Assembly (NCBI GenBank): GCA_009695205.1
Contig: SIBK01000023.1
Span: 1-54,549 of the forward strand
Length of the DNA stretch: 54,549 nucleotides
From: Pedosphaera sp.
Lineage (GTDB): Bacteria; Verrucomicrobiota; Verrucomicrobiia; Limisphaerales; UBA9464
Direction of reading: 5' to 3'
Below, piece after piece: positions 18,033 to 26,720 of this stretch (position 1 is its first letter; each line of letters opens with the position of its first letter). A program made the translations under genes and the position numbers. The notes beneath the pieces were generated by a model. It was given only the letters and a program-made list of their open reading frames with translations. It did no database searches and was not told the origin of the DNA.

Positions 18033-19586
18033 ATGAAAGCCGATAATGAACTCTACCGCCAGTTGCGTACGCTCTCGTGCGATTCCTTGTGGAATACGGA
18101 GGTGGCTCGGTTCAACAGTGCTTCCCTCAGTGACCGGGTAAAACAGTGTGCCGTAATTCGAGCTGTCAGCGTTGTATTTGCAGCGTCCGGTACGCCCCAT
18201 CAAAAGGCTGATGCCATTGTCTGGATGAAAGGACTCCTCCAGGATCCTGCGGAAAAGGTCCGCCGGTATGCCATGACGGCCATCCCCAAACTGGGCGAGG
18301 ATCCCAGCACCGAGGCCACCTTGCTCGCACTCTTGAAATCCCCCGCGACCGATCGTGAACGGAGAAGTGTCGGACACGTTCTCGAAAAGATCGGCGGGAC
18401 AGCAACTCTCCAAATGGTCGAGGCATACCGCGGAACTTTGCCCGTCGCTGAACAAAAACTCCGCGCCAGCGTCGCACGCAAGGATCATCCCAGCACGATC
18501 CTCATGAACGCGCGCATAGAACCCGTCGAAGGACTGCGCCTCCACCTGCGTTGCCGGAAGGGCCTGGAATCGATTGTCGCCGATGAAGTGACAGAACACG
18601 CGTCAAAAGGTGGCGTGTTCCGGGTCATTGAAACGAAGCGCTGTTTGGTTGCTGTCGGGGCGACGGCTGCCTTTTCTTTTTCAGAACTCCATGCGCTTCG
18701 CTGTTTCGATACCGTCGGCATAGTTCTTGGTTTGCTACATAACCCCGGCGAAACCAATTCCATCCAGTCCCTCGCCACGACGATCACATCACCCTTGGCC
18801 CGTCGCCTCCTGTCGACCCTTACCCACGGGTCCATTCGCTATCGATTGGAGTTTGTTTCGATGGGGAATCGTGATGACACACTTCGCAAAGTGGCGGATC
18901 GCGCCTATACCCTTTGTCCGGAAATATTGAACGATGCGCGCCTTGCACCCTGGGCGATCGAGGTCCATTCCGCAGGCATCGGAGCGTTTGTTGAGCTGAG
19001 GCCCAAGTTCGCTGCGAGCCCCCGACTATTCTACCGGCAGGAGGACATCCCTGCCGCTTCTCATCCTCCCCTCGCCGCTTGCATGGCGCGGTTGGCCGGG
19101 CGGCTCCCAAACGAAGTGGTCTGGGACCCGTTTTGCGGGTCGGGGTTGGAACTGGTGGAAACCGCACTTCTCGGTGGCGTGAAACACGTTATCGGAACCG
19201 ATGTAAGCCCCGAAGCGATCGCCATTGCCCAATCGAACTTCGCGGCTGCCAAACTGGAATCCACCCAAGCGACTTTCGCCTGCGCTGATTTCCGAAAATA
19301 TACAGCGGTGCCCGGATTGGCCAACGCATCAATTAGTTTGATCATCACCAATCCACCCATGGGCAGGCGTGTGCGCGTGCCCAACCTTCACCAGATAATC
19401 CGGGACCTCTTTGGAGTAGCAACCCGAGTCTTGACGCCCGCAGGCCGGATGGTCTTTGCCAATCCGCTCCGGGTTACTTCCTCGGATCCTACCCTGCGTC
19501 TTGAGTACCGTGAGGTTGTCGACCTGGGCGGCTTTGACTGTCGCCTTGAGGTTTACCGAAAAGTAGGCCGCAGTACCATCCGGTGA
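18033..19586 (+). CDS. HEAT-repeat + THUMP + RNA methyltransferase fusion (TrmN/Trm14-like)
   Basis: A 517-aa protein in three parts. Residues about 1-145 are HEAT/PBS-lyase-like helices (DPAEKVRRYAMTAIPKLG and TDRERRSVGHVLEKIGG). Residues about 165-300 look like a THUMP RNA-binding domain with the usual LRCRKGLESIVADEV opening. Residues about 330-510 are a Rossmann methyltransferase: SAM loop VWDPFCGSGLELVE, acidic IGTDVSPEAIAIA, and the catalytic NPPMGRRV. THUMP enzymes with N-P-P-x-G modify guanosine N2 in tRNA or rRNA. The HEAT front end is not part of the usual architecture. The 3' end overlaps the convergent penicillin acylase gene by 34 nt. Confidence 0.8.
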   Translation: MKADNELYRQLRTLSCDSLWNTEVARFNSASLSDRVKQCAVIRAVSVVFAASGTPHQKADAIVWMKGLLQDPAEKVRRYAMTAIPKLGEDPSTEATLLALLKSPATDRERRSVGHVLEKIGGTATLQMVEAYRGTLPVAEQKLRASVARKDHPSTILMNARIEPVEGLRLHLRCRKGLESIVADEVTEHASKGGVFRVIETKRCLVAVGATAAFSFSELHALRCFDTVGIVLGLLHNPGETNSIQSLATTITSPLARRLLSTLTHGSIRYRLEFVSMGNRDDTLRKVADRAYTLCPEILNDARLAPWAIEVHSAGIGAFVELRPKFAASPRLFYRQEDIPAASHPPLAACMARLAGRLPNEVVWDPFCGSGLELVETALLGGVKHVIGTDVSPEAIAIAQSNFAAAKLESTQATFACADFRKYTAVPGLANASISLIITNPPMGRRVRVPNLHQIIRDLFGVATRVLTPAGRMVFANPLRVTSSDPTLRLEYREVVDLGGFDCRLEVYRKVGRSTIR

Positions 19587-22078
19587 ACGCATTCACCCGG
19601 CAGGAACTTCGACAGTTCCCCGTTCACCCACGCTTGATGGCCCGCGAGGTAGTACGGCGAAAGGAAGTGCCCGCTCGCACCCCCGGGTTGATGATAATAG
19701 CCGTCTTCTTCGCGCCCGGGTGATACCGCCATCCGTTGGGAAGCTCCTATGTCGTCGAACTGGACTCGTGGCATGTCGATGTCTCCAGGAAGTTTCACCG
19801 CAGGAGCATCCAGCCAATGTCGCAGCAACGTGAAGCCGACACTGAATGGATGCTGCATCCGGAGAACGTTTCTGTCGCCCCACGTGCGGGTCGCCAATGG
19901 CTTCGGCGGCTTGGGAAAGCGAGTCAAAACGTCCTGCCATGAAAAATCGAGCAGCGCGTCGAATGTGGCAAATCTGCGGTTCAACAGATGTTGCGGCCGC
20001 TGGCTGAGGAGTGTCCAGGCAGGCTCCTCAAACTGAGCTGGGAGACCCACGGCATGTGGGTCGGCCTCCTTCGCGGTTTGTGCGACGGGTTCGAACAGCA
20101 ACCGGAGTGTCCCGTTTCGAAACGCGCGCACGAGACGGTATCCGTGCGAATTCGTGGATGCGTGCGCGCCCCAATTTGTGACGTATCCGCGCACCTCATC
20201 GCGCAACGCGACATGCGACGTGGATCGATCCAGCGTCGTCAGCATGAGCTTCTGCCAGCGCTCCAGAAAAATGGCCCGGTCGTCGAGTTGGATGGCCAGC
20301 ATGCTGGCAGGATCTGCTCGATGTAATTCGCGAAGTCCATCTCGAATCTGGAGCGCCCGGGCGCCGAGATCCACGCTCGTGCCTCGGCCAAGGTTTTCAT
20401 AGAGCGGATCGGCAGTATGGCGATTATTCGCGCTCCACAACCTGCCTCCCGGAGGATCTTCGATCCTTGGGTAATCGCGGACTGGGATCCATCCATCCCA
20501 ACGCCGCTGTCCGTTCGCCCAAGACCCCGGCAAGACACCATCGAACCCGACTCGTCGCGGAAAATATCCAGCCACAGTCCAGCCAATATGCCCTTGCCGA
20601 TCTCCCGCCAGCACATTCAGCCACGGCAATCCAGCGTGCGGCGCCGCCTCCAGGAGTTCATGCGTCGTGCGGGCTGTTTCAAAGGCCATCGAACCGAGAT
20701 TTGCCGCCTCCGGCGAATGCATCACCCACTTGATCACTTGTGACCCGGGTCGATTGGTGTTCACGAGCACCGGCCCCCACTCCGTGGTTTGCACGTCCAA
20801 TACGACGTCTCGTTTTCCCCGGACACGAATGATCTCGTGCCGGACGCCAAATGGCTTCCATGCATCTCCAATTCGATAGGCGCCCGGGTGATTGGTGCTC
20901 CGTTCAAGGTCGATGACATCCGAGGTATCCAAGGCCGAGGCGGTGAAGCCCCACGCGACATCGCCGTTGCTCCCAATGGTCAGCACGGGAGAACCGGGCA
21001 GCGTCGCACCGCACAAACGTGCAACACTCCCGTCAGCGCGCCCCCACGCCATCCGCGCGCGATACCACAAATGTGGTAACCGCAGTTGAAGATGCATGTC
21101 ATTCCCGATAAGAGCTGAACCCGTGCCCGTCACGTCCCCATTCACCACAAATGCATTGCTGCCGAGCACCGCGTGCGCTGTCTCGATGTCGTAGTCGGAA
21201 GAGCCCGTCGGAGATGGAAGCACCCCCGGTTCATAACCCAGCAAGTTGTGGCGCGTTCCAGCCCGCTTTCCCAGCAGCAGTGCTTCCAATTGATTGAGCT
21301 GGTCGAGTGTCGTCCGGACGGAATTCGTGCCTGTGGGCTGCGGAGCGGTGAATTCGGCAGGCGATGGGATTCGTGCTGCCGTGAACAAACTCCCGTCAAG
21401 GGCGGCATCCCATGACGTTCCACGCGGCACAAAGAACTCGAAAGCGGCGGGAGCCAGTGTGCGTTGCAGGGTTCCCAGCTCGACCTCCGATTCGCCGCCA
21501 GCATCACTTAGGAAAAGTCCCATCGCATGCAGATTTAAGATCGAATCCTTCGGGCTCCAAGGGCGGGGTGAGTGGCCGAGGAGGAGATACTCAGGCGGAC
21601 GTGACCTCAAAGAGTTTAAGCCCGCGTTGACGCCGGCCGCATACACCTCCAAGAGCTCTCGCTCGGAAGGAATAAGCCGCGCAACGGCCTCCTCAGCGAC
21701 ATGCCGCAGATCGTGTCGGCGCACCATCTTATCCAGTTCCAGGACGGATCCCCCCAGAAGTTCTGAGAGCTCACCCGCCGCGCCGCGCCGGAACAGATCC
21801 ATTTGGAAAAACCGATCCTGCCCATGTAAAAATCCGAGGGCTCGAGCCACATCCAGGCGATTGCTTCCAACGAGAGTGGGTATGCCGTCGGCGTCCCGCT
21901 CCACACGTACCTCGCCGCTCAGTCCCGGAAGAACTCTCTCGCCTTCAAGTACGGGGAGGCTTCTGCGAAAGACAAAACAGCCTCCGGCGCCGAATGTCAT
22001 CGCGGCAACAACGATGCCGAACGCCAACCGGCGCACCCAATACTCGGCACACTTGCGGCCTGGCCAGCGAATCAACAT
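19553..22078 (-). CDS. penicillin acylase family (S45) N-terminal nucleophile hydrolase
   Basis: An 841-aa exported hydrolase that cleaves amide bonds of acylated substrates such as beta-lactams or acyl-homoserine lactones. The N-terminus has a membrane segment or signal (LAFGIVVAAMTFGAGGC) whose Cys could be a lipoprotein site. The A-chain region shows VERDADGIPTLVG and ALGFLHGQDRFFQMDLFRR. The autocatalytic serine is in LGSNAFVVNG, the point where the precursor is cut into A and B chains. The B chain contains GNDMHLQLRLPHLWYRARM and NDVAWGFTAS-like segments. The end has a DIGASQRMAVSPG stretch and a GHFLSPYY motif. Length and order match the family. It is probably periplasmic. It lies 119 nt after nuoN but probably forms its own unit. 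Confidence 0.88.
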   Translation of the reverse strand: MLIRWPGRKCAEYWVRRLAFGIVVAAMTFGAGGCFVFRRSLPVLEGERVLPGLSGEVRVERDADGIPTLVGSNRLDVARALGFLHGQDRFFQMDLFRRGAAGELSELLGGSVLELDKMVRRHDLRHVAEEAVARLIPSERELLEVYAAGVNAGLNSLRSRPPEYLLLGHSPRPWSPKDSILNLHAMGLFLSDAGGESEVELGTLQRTLAPAAFEFFVPRGTSWDAALDGSLFTAARIPSPAEFTAPQPTGTNSVRTTLDQLNQLEALLLGKRAGTRHNLLGYEPGVLPSPTGSSDYDIETAHAVLGSNAFVVNGDVTGTGSALIGNDMHLQLRLPHLWYRARMAWGRADGSVARLCGATLPGSPVLTIGSNGDVAWGFTASALDTSDVIDLERSTNHPGAYRIGDAWKPFGVRHEIIRVRGKRDVVLDVQTTEWGPVLVNTNRPGSQVIKWVMHSPEAANLGSMAFETARTTHELLEAAPHAGLPWLNVLAGDRQGHIGWTVAGYFPRRVGFDGVLPGSWANGQRRWDGWIPVRDYPRIEDPPGGRLWSANNRHTADPLYENLGRGTSVDLGARALQIRDGLRELHRADPASMLAIQLDDRAIFLERWQKLMLTTLDRSTSHVALRDEVRGYVTNWGAHASTNSHGYRLVRAFRNGTLRLLFEPVAQTAKEADPHAVGLPAQFEEPAWTLLSQRPQHLLNRRFATFDALLDFSWQDVLTRFPKPPKPLATRTWGDRNVLRMQHPFSVGFTLLRHWLDAPAVKLPGDIDMPRVQFDDIGASQRMAVSPGREEDGYYHQPGGASGHFLSPYYLAGHQAWVNGELSKFLPGECVHRMVLRPTFR

Positions 22079-22197
22079 TCGGACATGGAAGCAATCTTGG
22101 TGCGCAATGCCAAGAATTCAGGCGTGGCACACCAATAACACAGAATAGGATCCCATTGCATTTCACTCATTTCTCCCACGCCCAGGCCCTGTCGGGT

Positions 22198-23661
22198 TTA
22201 GCGAAAATGAGCGAGCAAAAGTTCCGGAGCACAGCCAAGGAGCACGACTCCGAGCGCCAGGCCGGCCACCACGAACGTCAGAGCGGCGCTCACTTTCGCC
22301 GGTCTGGTGTCGCCCAAGGGCTCGCCCACCCAGACCTGCTTCAGCACCTGCAGGTAGTAGTAGAGCGACACACAACTCATGGCGATCGCCACCAGCGCCA
22401 GCCAGAAATGGGAACTATAGCTCGGTCCGGATTTTACAAGAGCCACAAAGACGTAGAATTTTCCAAAGAAGCCCGAGAGAGGTGGCACTCCGGCCAGCGA
22501 GAGGCTGAAAACACTCAAACACGCTGCCAATAGCGGCGAGCGTTGACTCAAACCAGCCAGCCGACCTATCGAGTCGTCGCCATGCCCGCGCTCCACCACC
22601 GACACCAGGCCGAACATTCCGACCAAGGTCATGGCGTAGGTGGTCACGTAATAGAGCAGGGCCGGCTTTGCGTCCGGAGGATCTGCCAGCACCGCGAGCA
22701 GTGCGTAACCGGCGTGAGCAATGGCCGAGCATGCGAGGAGTCTCCGCAGGCCGGATTGCGCCAGGGCTGCGAGATTGCCGAAGACCATTGAGGCGGTGGC
22801 TAGGATGGCCACGATCGGCATCCATCCGGGAACAAAGGCCTTCCACGCGCCGCTTCCCGCCGCGCCGGGCATTCCAGATTGGAGCAGTGTTGTCAGGATA
22901 AAAAAACTGGCGACCTTTGATCCCGATGCAATGAAGGCGGCCGCGGGTGCGGGTGCGCCTTCGTAGGCATCCGGCGCCCAGAAGTGGAAAGGCACAGCGG
23001 CGATTTTGAAACCAAAGCCGGCCAGTACCATCACGACGGCCGCCCTCGCCAAGGGGTCGGATCCCTTCGTATTCAAGGCCAATGCGATGTCGGGAAGATG
23101 AATGGAGCCGCACAGTCCATATAGTAAACTGAAGCCAAACAGAGTGAATCCGGCTGCCATGCCGCCAAAGAGGAAATACTTAAGGGCCGCTTCGGCTGAG
23201 CGCGAACTGCGCTTGTTGAACGCCGTTATCACGTATAGCGACAGGCTGACCAGTTCCAAAGAGACAAAAATCATCAGCAAATTCTCCGTGCTGATGAGCA
23301 GCATCATGCCGGTGGCCGCCAGCAGCAACAACGCGAGAAACTCGCCCACGTGATCCGTGAAGTCGGTGTCGCCGCAAAGCCAGACCGTCGCAAGCGTGAG
23401 CAGCAGCAACACGAGTTTAAGAAACTGCGAAACGGGCGTGAGGACCAGCGTGCCCATCAGAACGTCGGCCGAGTTTTCTCCGAATTCAGCAAACAAAGCC
23501 GCCGCCATCAGACCCACCGTCGACAGCGTCACTCCACGACCAAACCGCCGGCCGTTCGGCAATCCACGCCAGAATTTGACGTCGGCGAATAACACCGCAA
23601 GCGCCGTCAAGACGACCACGCACTCGGGCGCAAGCAATTTGATCAGACCAGGATAGTCCAT
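22198..23661 (-). CDS. nuoN: complex I subunit N (antiporter-like)
   Basis: A 487-aa proton-channel subunit of complex I (E. coli 485 aa) with about 14 membrane helices. The channel signature is VVMVLAGFGFKIAAVPFHFWAPDAYEGAPAP, split here as GFGFKIAAVPFHFWAPD plus the next loop. The helix-5 glutamate lies in FVSLELVSLSLYV. Further motifs are LLACSAIAHAGYALLA and the late LAGVPPLSGFFGKFYV. It is the last gene of the nuo operon and starts 2 nt after nuoM2. Confidence 0.95.
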   Translation of the reverse strand: MDYPGLIKLLAPECVVVLTALAVLFADVKFWRGLPNGRRFGRGVTLSTVGLMAAALFAEFGENSADVLMGTLVLTPVSQFLKLVLLLLTLATVWLCGDTDFTDHVGEFLALLLLAATGMMLLISTENLLMIFVSLELVSLSLYVITAFNKRSSRSAEAALKYFLFGGMAAGFTLFGFSLLYGLCGSIHLPDIALALNTKGSDPLARAAVVMVLAGFGFKIAAVPFHFWAPDAYEGAPAPAAAFIASGSKVASFFILTTLLQSGMPGAAGSGAWKAFVPGWMPIVAILATASMVFGNLAALAQSGLRRLLACSAIAHAGYALLAVLADPPDAKPALLYYVTTYAMTLVGMFGLVSVVERGHGDDSIGRLAGLSQRSPLLAACLSVFSLSLAGVPPLSGFFGKFYVFVALVKSGPSYSSHFWLALVAIAMSCVSLYYYLQVLKQVWVGEPLGDTRPAKVSAALTFVVAGLALGVVLLGCAPELLLAHFR

Positions 23662-23663
23662 GT

Positions 23664-25157
23664 TTAAAGGCCAGCTCCTCTCCGCAACCCGTCAAACAAG
23701 GGCGAATTGAAGCTCGGGACAATCCAGTCCAACAATAGGCGCGGGTAAAGCCCGACCACGACCGTGCAGGCAATCAGCAATCCAGCGCCCACCTTTTCCG
23801 GCACGCTGATGGCGGATTCGCCGTGCCCCGCTTGAAAGGGGTCGGGCGACGGCATTTCGGCGCCGCTGAAAAATGCCTTTTGGATGGCCCGGAGCGTATA
23901 CGCCACCCCAACGACGATCCCAGCGCCGGCGATCACAGCAAGTCTTGGGAATCTCTGCCAAGCCCCGATGAGGACGCTGAGTTCGGCGACGAAGCCGCTG
24001 AATCCAGGCAGACCCATGGAGGCGAGTCCAGCCAGCACGAATGTCACGGCGGCAAACGGGAGCGCCCGGCCGAGGTGGCGAGCTTCGAGTTGATCCAGAT
24101 CGCGTGTGTGTTCGCGGTCATAAATCATGCGGCCGACCACACCGAAGAGAAGTCCTGCGAGAATGCCGTGAGAGAACATTTGCAGGACCGCGCCGCTCAG
24201 GCCAATGGTGGTAACCGTCGCCAGACCGAGAAGGACAAAACCCATGTGGCTCACGCTCGAGAAGCCAACCACGAATTTGAAGTCCCGTTGAACCAGTGCC
24301 ACAAGCGCGCCATAAACGATGCCAATGACCGCGAGGATACCGATCACGCCGCGCCACGCCGCCAGGCCCTCTGGAAACAACGTCATCGCCACTCGCAGGC
24401 AGCCATAAGCCCCCAGCTTCATGACCACCCCGGCGAGGAGCATTGAGGCGGCCGTCGGTGCGGCGACATGGCCGGTGGGTGCCCATGAATGAAACGGCCA
24501 CAGACCCGCCAGTATCCCGAAACCTACAAACACGACCGGAAATGCCCAGAGTTGGAATTCACGGGGATACTCGAATTTTGCCAACTCCAGCAGATTGAAC
24601 GTCTGCGCGCCGGACACGACATAAGCGGCGACGAATCCTGCGATCACGAGGGCACTGCCAACAAACGAGTAGAGCGCCAGTTTCATGGCCGCGTATTCCC
24701 GGTGGGTCGACCCCCAGATCGCGATCAGAAAATACTTCGGCACAATGGCGATCTCATAAAACACAAGCAGCAACAGCAGATCGAAACTGAGAAACACGCC
24801 GTAGACCCCACCAATCAACACCAGATAGAAGGCGAAGAATTCCCGCGGGCGAAGTTCGATGTTCCACGAGAAAAGTACACCGGCCGTTGCGACAACCCCG
24901 GTCAACAAAACCAGTGTCAGCGAGATACCGTCCGCCGCGAGAAAGTAATCGGCGCCCAGCGAGGGAATCCATGTTTGTTTAGCAATCACGACAATTCCAC
25001 CGCCAATCGGATGCTGAAGCGCGCCGCCAACCGCCGCCAACAGTCCGGCCACGGCCATCCCCAGCGCGAGGACCCGCGGCGCCCGAAGGTTTTCGCGCGG
25101 CAACAGGAACATTCCCACCGCCCCGGCGAAGGAGAGATAAAGGGTCCAGGCAAGCAT
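23664..25157 (-). CDS. nuoM: complex I subunit M, second copy (divergent)
   Basis: A 497-aa antiporter-like subunit with about 14 membrane helices. It is a paralogue of the gene just upstream, 6 nt away. The helix-5 Glu (FYEIAIVP, residue 135) and the helix-8 Lys (VVMKLGAYG, residue 247) are present, as is the late Glu (GFVAELSV). In helix 7 the proton-pathway lysine is absent: the sequence before PFHSWAP reads GFGILAGLW, with Leu 216 where other NuoM proteins have Lys. This makes it a distinctive second pump. Two M subunits in one operon would give a longer membrane arm, as reported for so-called 2M complex I. Confidence 0.9.
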   Translation of the reverse strand: MLAWTLYLSFAGAVGMFLLPRENLRAPRVLALGMAVAGLLAAVGGALQHPIGGGIVVIAKQTWIPSLGADYFLAADGISLTLVLLTGVVATAGVLFSWNIELRPREFFAFYLVLIGGVYGVFLSFDLLLLLVFYEIAIVPKYFLIAIWGSTHREYAAMKLALYSFVGSALVIAGFVAAYVVSGAQTFNLLELAKFEYPREFQLWAFPVVFVGFGILAGLWPFHSWAPTGHVAAPTAASMLLAGVVMKLGAYGCLRVAMTLFPEGLAAWRGVIGILAVIGIVYGALVALVQRDFKFVVGFSSVSHMGFVLLGLATVTTIGLSGAVLQMFSHGILAGLLFGVVGRMIYDREHTRDLDQLEARHLGRALPFAAVTFVLAGLASMGLPGFSGFVAELSVLIGAWQRFPRLAVIAGAGIVVGVAYTLRAIQKAFFSGAEMPSPDPFQAGHGESAISVPEKVGAGLLIACTVVVGLYPRLLLDWIVPSFNSPLFDGLRRGAGL

Positions 25158-25163
25158 GGCAGG

Positions 25164-26720
25164 TCAGGGCGCGAGACGTTTCACAAATTCAACCACGGCG
25201 GGGTTCACCAACGTGAGGATCACTCCGGGTGCCAGGCCAAAGATAAATATCAGCGTCATCGACGGCACAAAAAGAGCAATCTCACCTCGGCTCAGGTCCG
25301 GAAACTTCGCCCACGCCGGATTCAACGGACCCCCGAAGACACGCTGAATCAGGGTCAAGTAAAAGACGGCGGTCATCAGCAATCCAAGTGTGGCGATGGC
25401 AGTGGAAATGGGGGCGAGCGGAAACGCACCTTTGAAAATGAGAAATTCGCCTATGAACCCATTGAGCCCGGGCAGCCCTACCGAAGCAAAAATGGCAATC
25501 CCCATTAGCCCGGCGAGCACAGGCGCGACTTGGCGCAGTCCACCGAAGTCCGCGAGAGAGCGCCGTCCGTTCGAACGTTTTTCAATCAACGCGACAAGAC
25601 CGAAGAGTGTCGCAGCGGTGATGCCGTGGTTGAACAGTTGCAGCAACACTCCGCTGAGCGCAGCCGTCCGTTCTCCCGACCAAAGAGCCGCATTGGGCGA
25701 TGGCTCGAGAGCGGCGCAGAGTCCCAAGAAGCAGTACCCCAGGTGATTCATCGATGAGTAAGCCAACAGGCGTTTGAGATCTTTTTGCGCGAACGCTGAA
25801 AATGCCGATGCAACGATCGTGAGCACGGCGAGCAGCATGAGTAGGCCGAGGCTGTCGCGCATTTGTTGTGGGAAGATTGGGATCAGGATGCGAAGCAACC
25901 CATAGACACCCATTTTCGACATCGCGCCGGTGAGTACCATCGTGACACTGGCGGGCGCGGTCGCGTAGGTGTCCGGCAGCCAGGTGTGGAATGGCATCAC
26001 GGGCACTTTCACGGCGAAGCCGAAAAATACGCCGGCAAATAGCAACCCGCTCAAGGCACCGCTACTGAGGCCGGTCCAGTGGAGTTTCGTTTCGAGAGAG
26101 CGACCGAGTTCACCGGAACGCGCAAGGTCGGCGAGCTGGATGAAGTCGAAGCTATCGGTGGCGAAATTAACGGCCACCATGGCCAATAGAAGGGCGACAC
26201 TTCCCGCGAGCGTGTAAACAAGGAATTGTGTCGCAGCGGCCCGACGGTTCTCGCCACCCCACAACTTGATAAGAAAATAGGCTGGTACAAGGCCCATCTC
26301 CCAGAAAAGGAACCAGTGGAAGAAATTTAACGCCGTGAAGGTTCCAAACAGTCCCGTTTGCACGAGCAGAAAGAGGGCGTGAAACCCACGCGGTTGGTCC
26401 GGCGCTGCCGGACTAAGCGCAAGGGCAAAGGGAATCAGAAGCGCGGATAAAAGAACCATCAGAATGCTAAGACCATCCACGGCGAGGAAGTAATCGACGT
26501 GCAGCGTTGGAATCCATTGATGGCGCTCAACGAACTGCAGACCCGTGACGGTGGTGTTGAACTGAAACACCACCAGCACGGCCTGAAGGAGCGCGAGGAG
26601 TGAGAACGCAATCGCCGATGCGCGTCCGGCGCGGGCGTTGTCCCGTCCGATGCCCCACGTCACCAACGCCCCGAGCAAGGGCGTCAGCGTCAAGATCGTA
26701 AGAAGGGGCCAACCGTTCAT
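25164..26720 (-). CDS. nuoM: complex I subunit M, first copy
   Basis: A 518-aa NuoM with all usual channel residues. From the ATG at 26720 these are Glu 141 (LFWEMGLVP), Lys 238 (GFAVKVPVMPFHTWLPD), Lys 269 (AMSKMGVYG) and the late Glu in LNGFIGEFLIF. The start is chosen because its ATG overlaps the nuoL stop as ATGA; an upstream codon at 26741 would only add seven residues inside nuoL. It lies between nuoL and the second nuoM and is the more standard of the two. Confidence 0.93.
   Translation of the reverse strand: MNGWPLLTILTLTPLLGALVTWGIGRDNARAGRASAIAFSLLALLQAVLVVFQFNTTVTGLQFVERHQWIPTLHVDYFLAVDGLSILMVLLSALLIPFALALSPAAPDQPRGFHALFLLVQTGLFGTFTALNFFHWFLFWEMGLVPAYFLIKLWGGENRRAAATQFLVYTLAGSVALLLAMVAVNFATDSFDFIQLADLARSGELGRSLETKLHWTGLSSGALSGLLFAGVFFGFAVKVPVMPFHTWLPDTYATAPASVTMVLTGAMSKMGVYGLLRILIPIFPQQMRDSLGLLMLLAVLTIVASAFSAFAQKDLKRLLAYSSMNHLGYCFLGLCAALEPSPNAALWSGERTAALSGVLLQLFNHGITAATLFGLVALIEKRSNGRRSLADFGGLRQVAPVLAGLMGIAIFASVGLPGLNGFIGEFLIFKGAFPLAPISTAIATLGLLMTAVFYLTLIQRVFGGPLNPAWAKFPDLSRGEIALFVPSMTLIFIFGLAPGVILTLVNPAVVEFVKRLAP

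Noticed and set aside
17920..18599. N-terminal part of a 261-codon frame opposite the THUMP methyltransferase
   Set aside because: Only the last ~33 codons, before the ATGA overlap, look coding; the rest mirrors the HEAT region on the other strand.
24489..25508. 339-codon open frame on the plus strand across nuoM1/nuoM2
   Set aside because: It is antisense to two clear membrane proteins; its strongly charged, Gln/His/Arg-rich sequence is the usual mirror image of hydrophobic codons.
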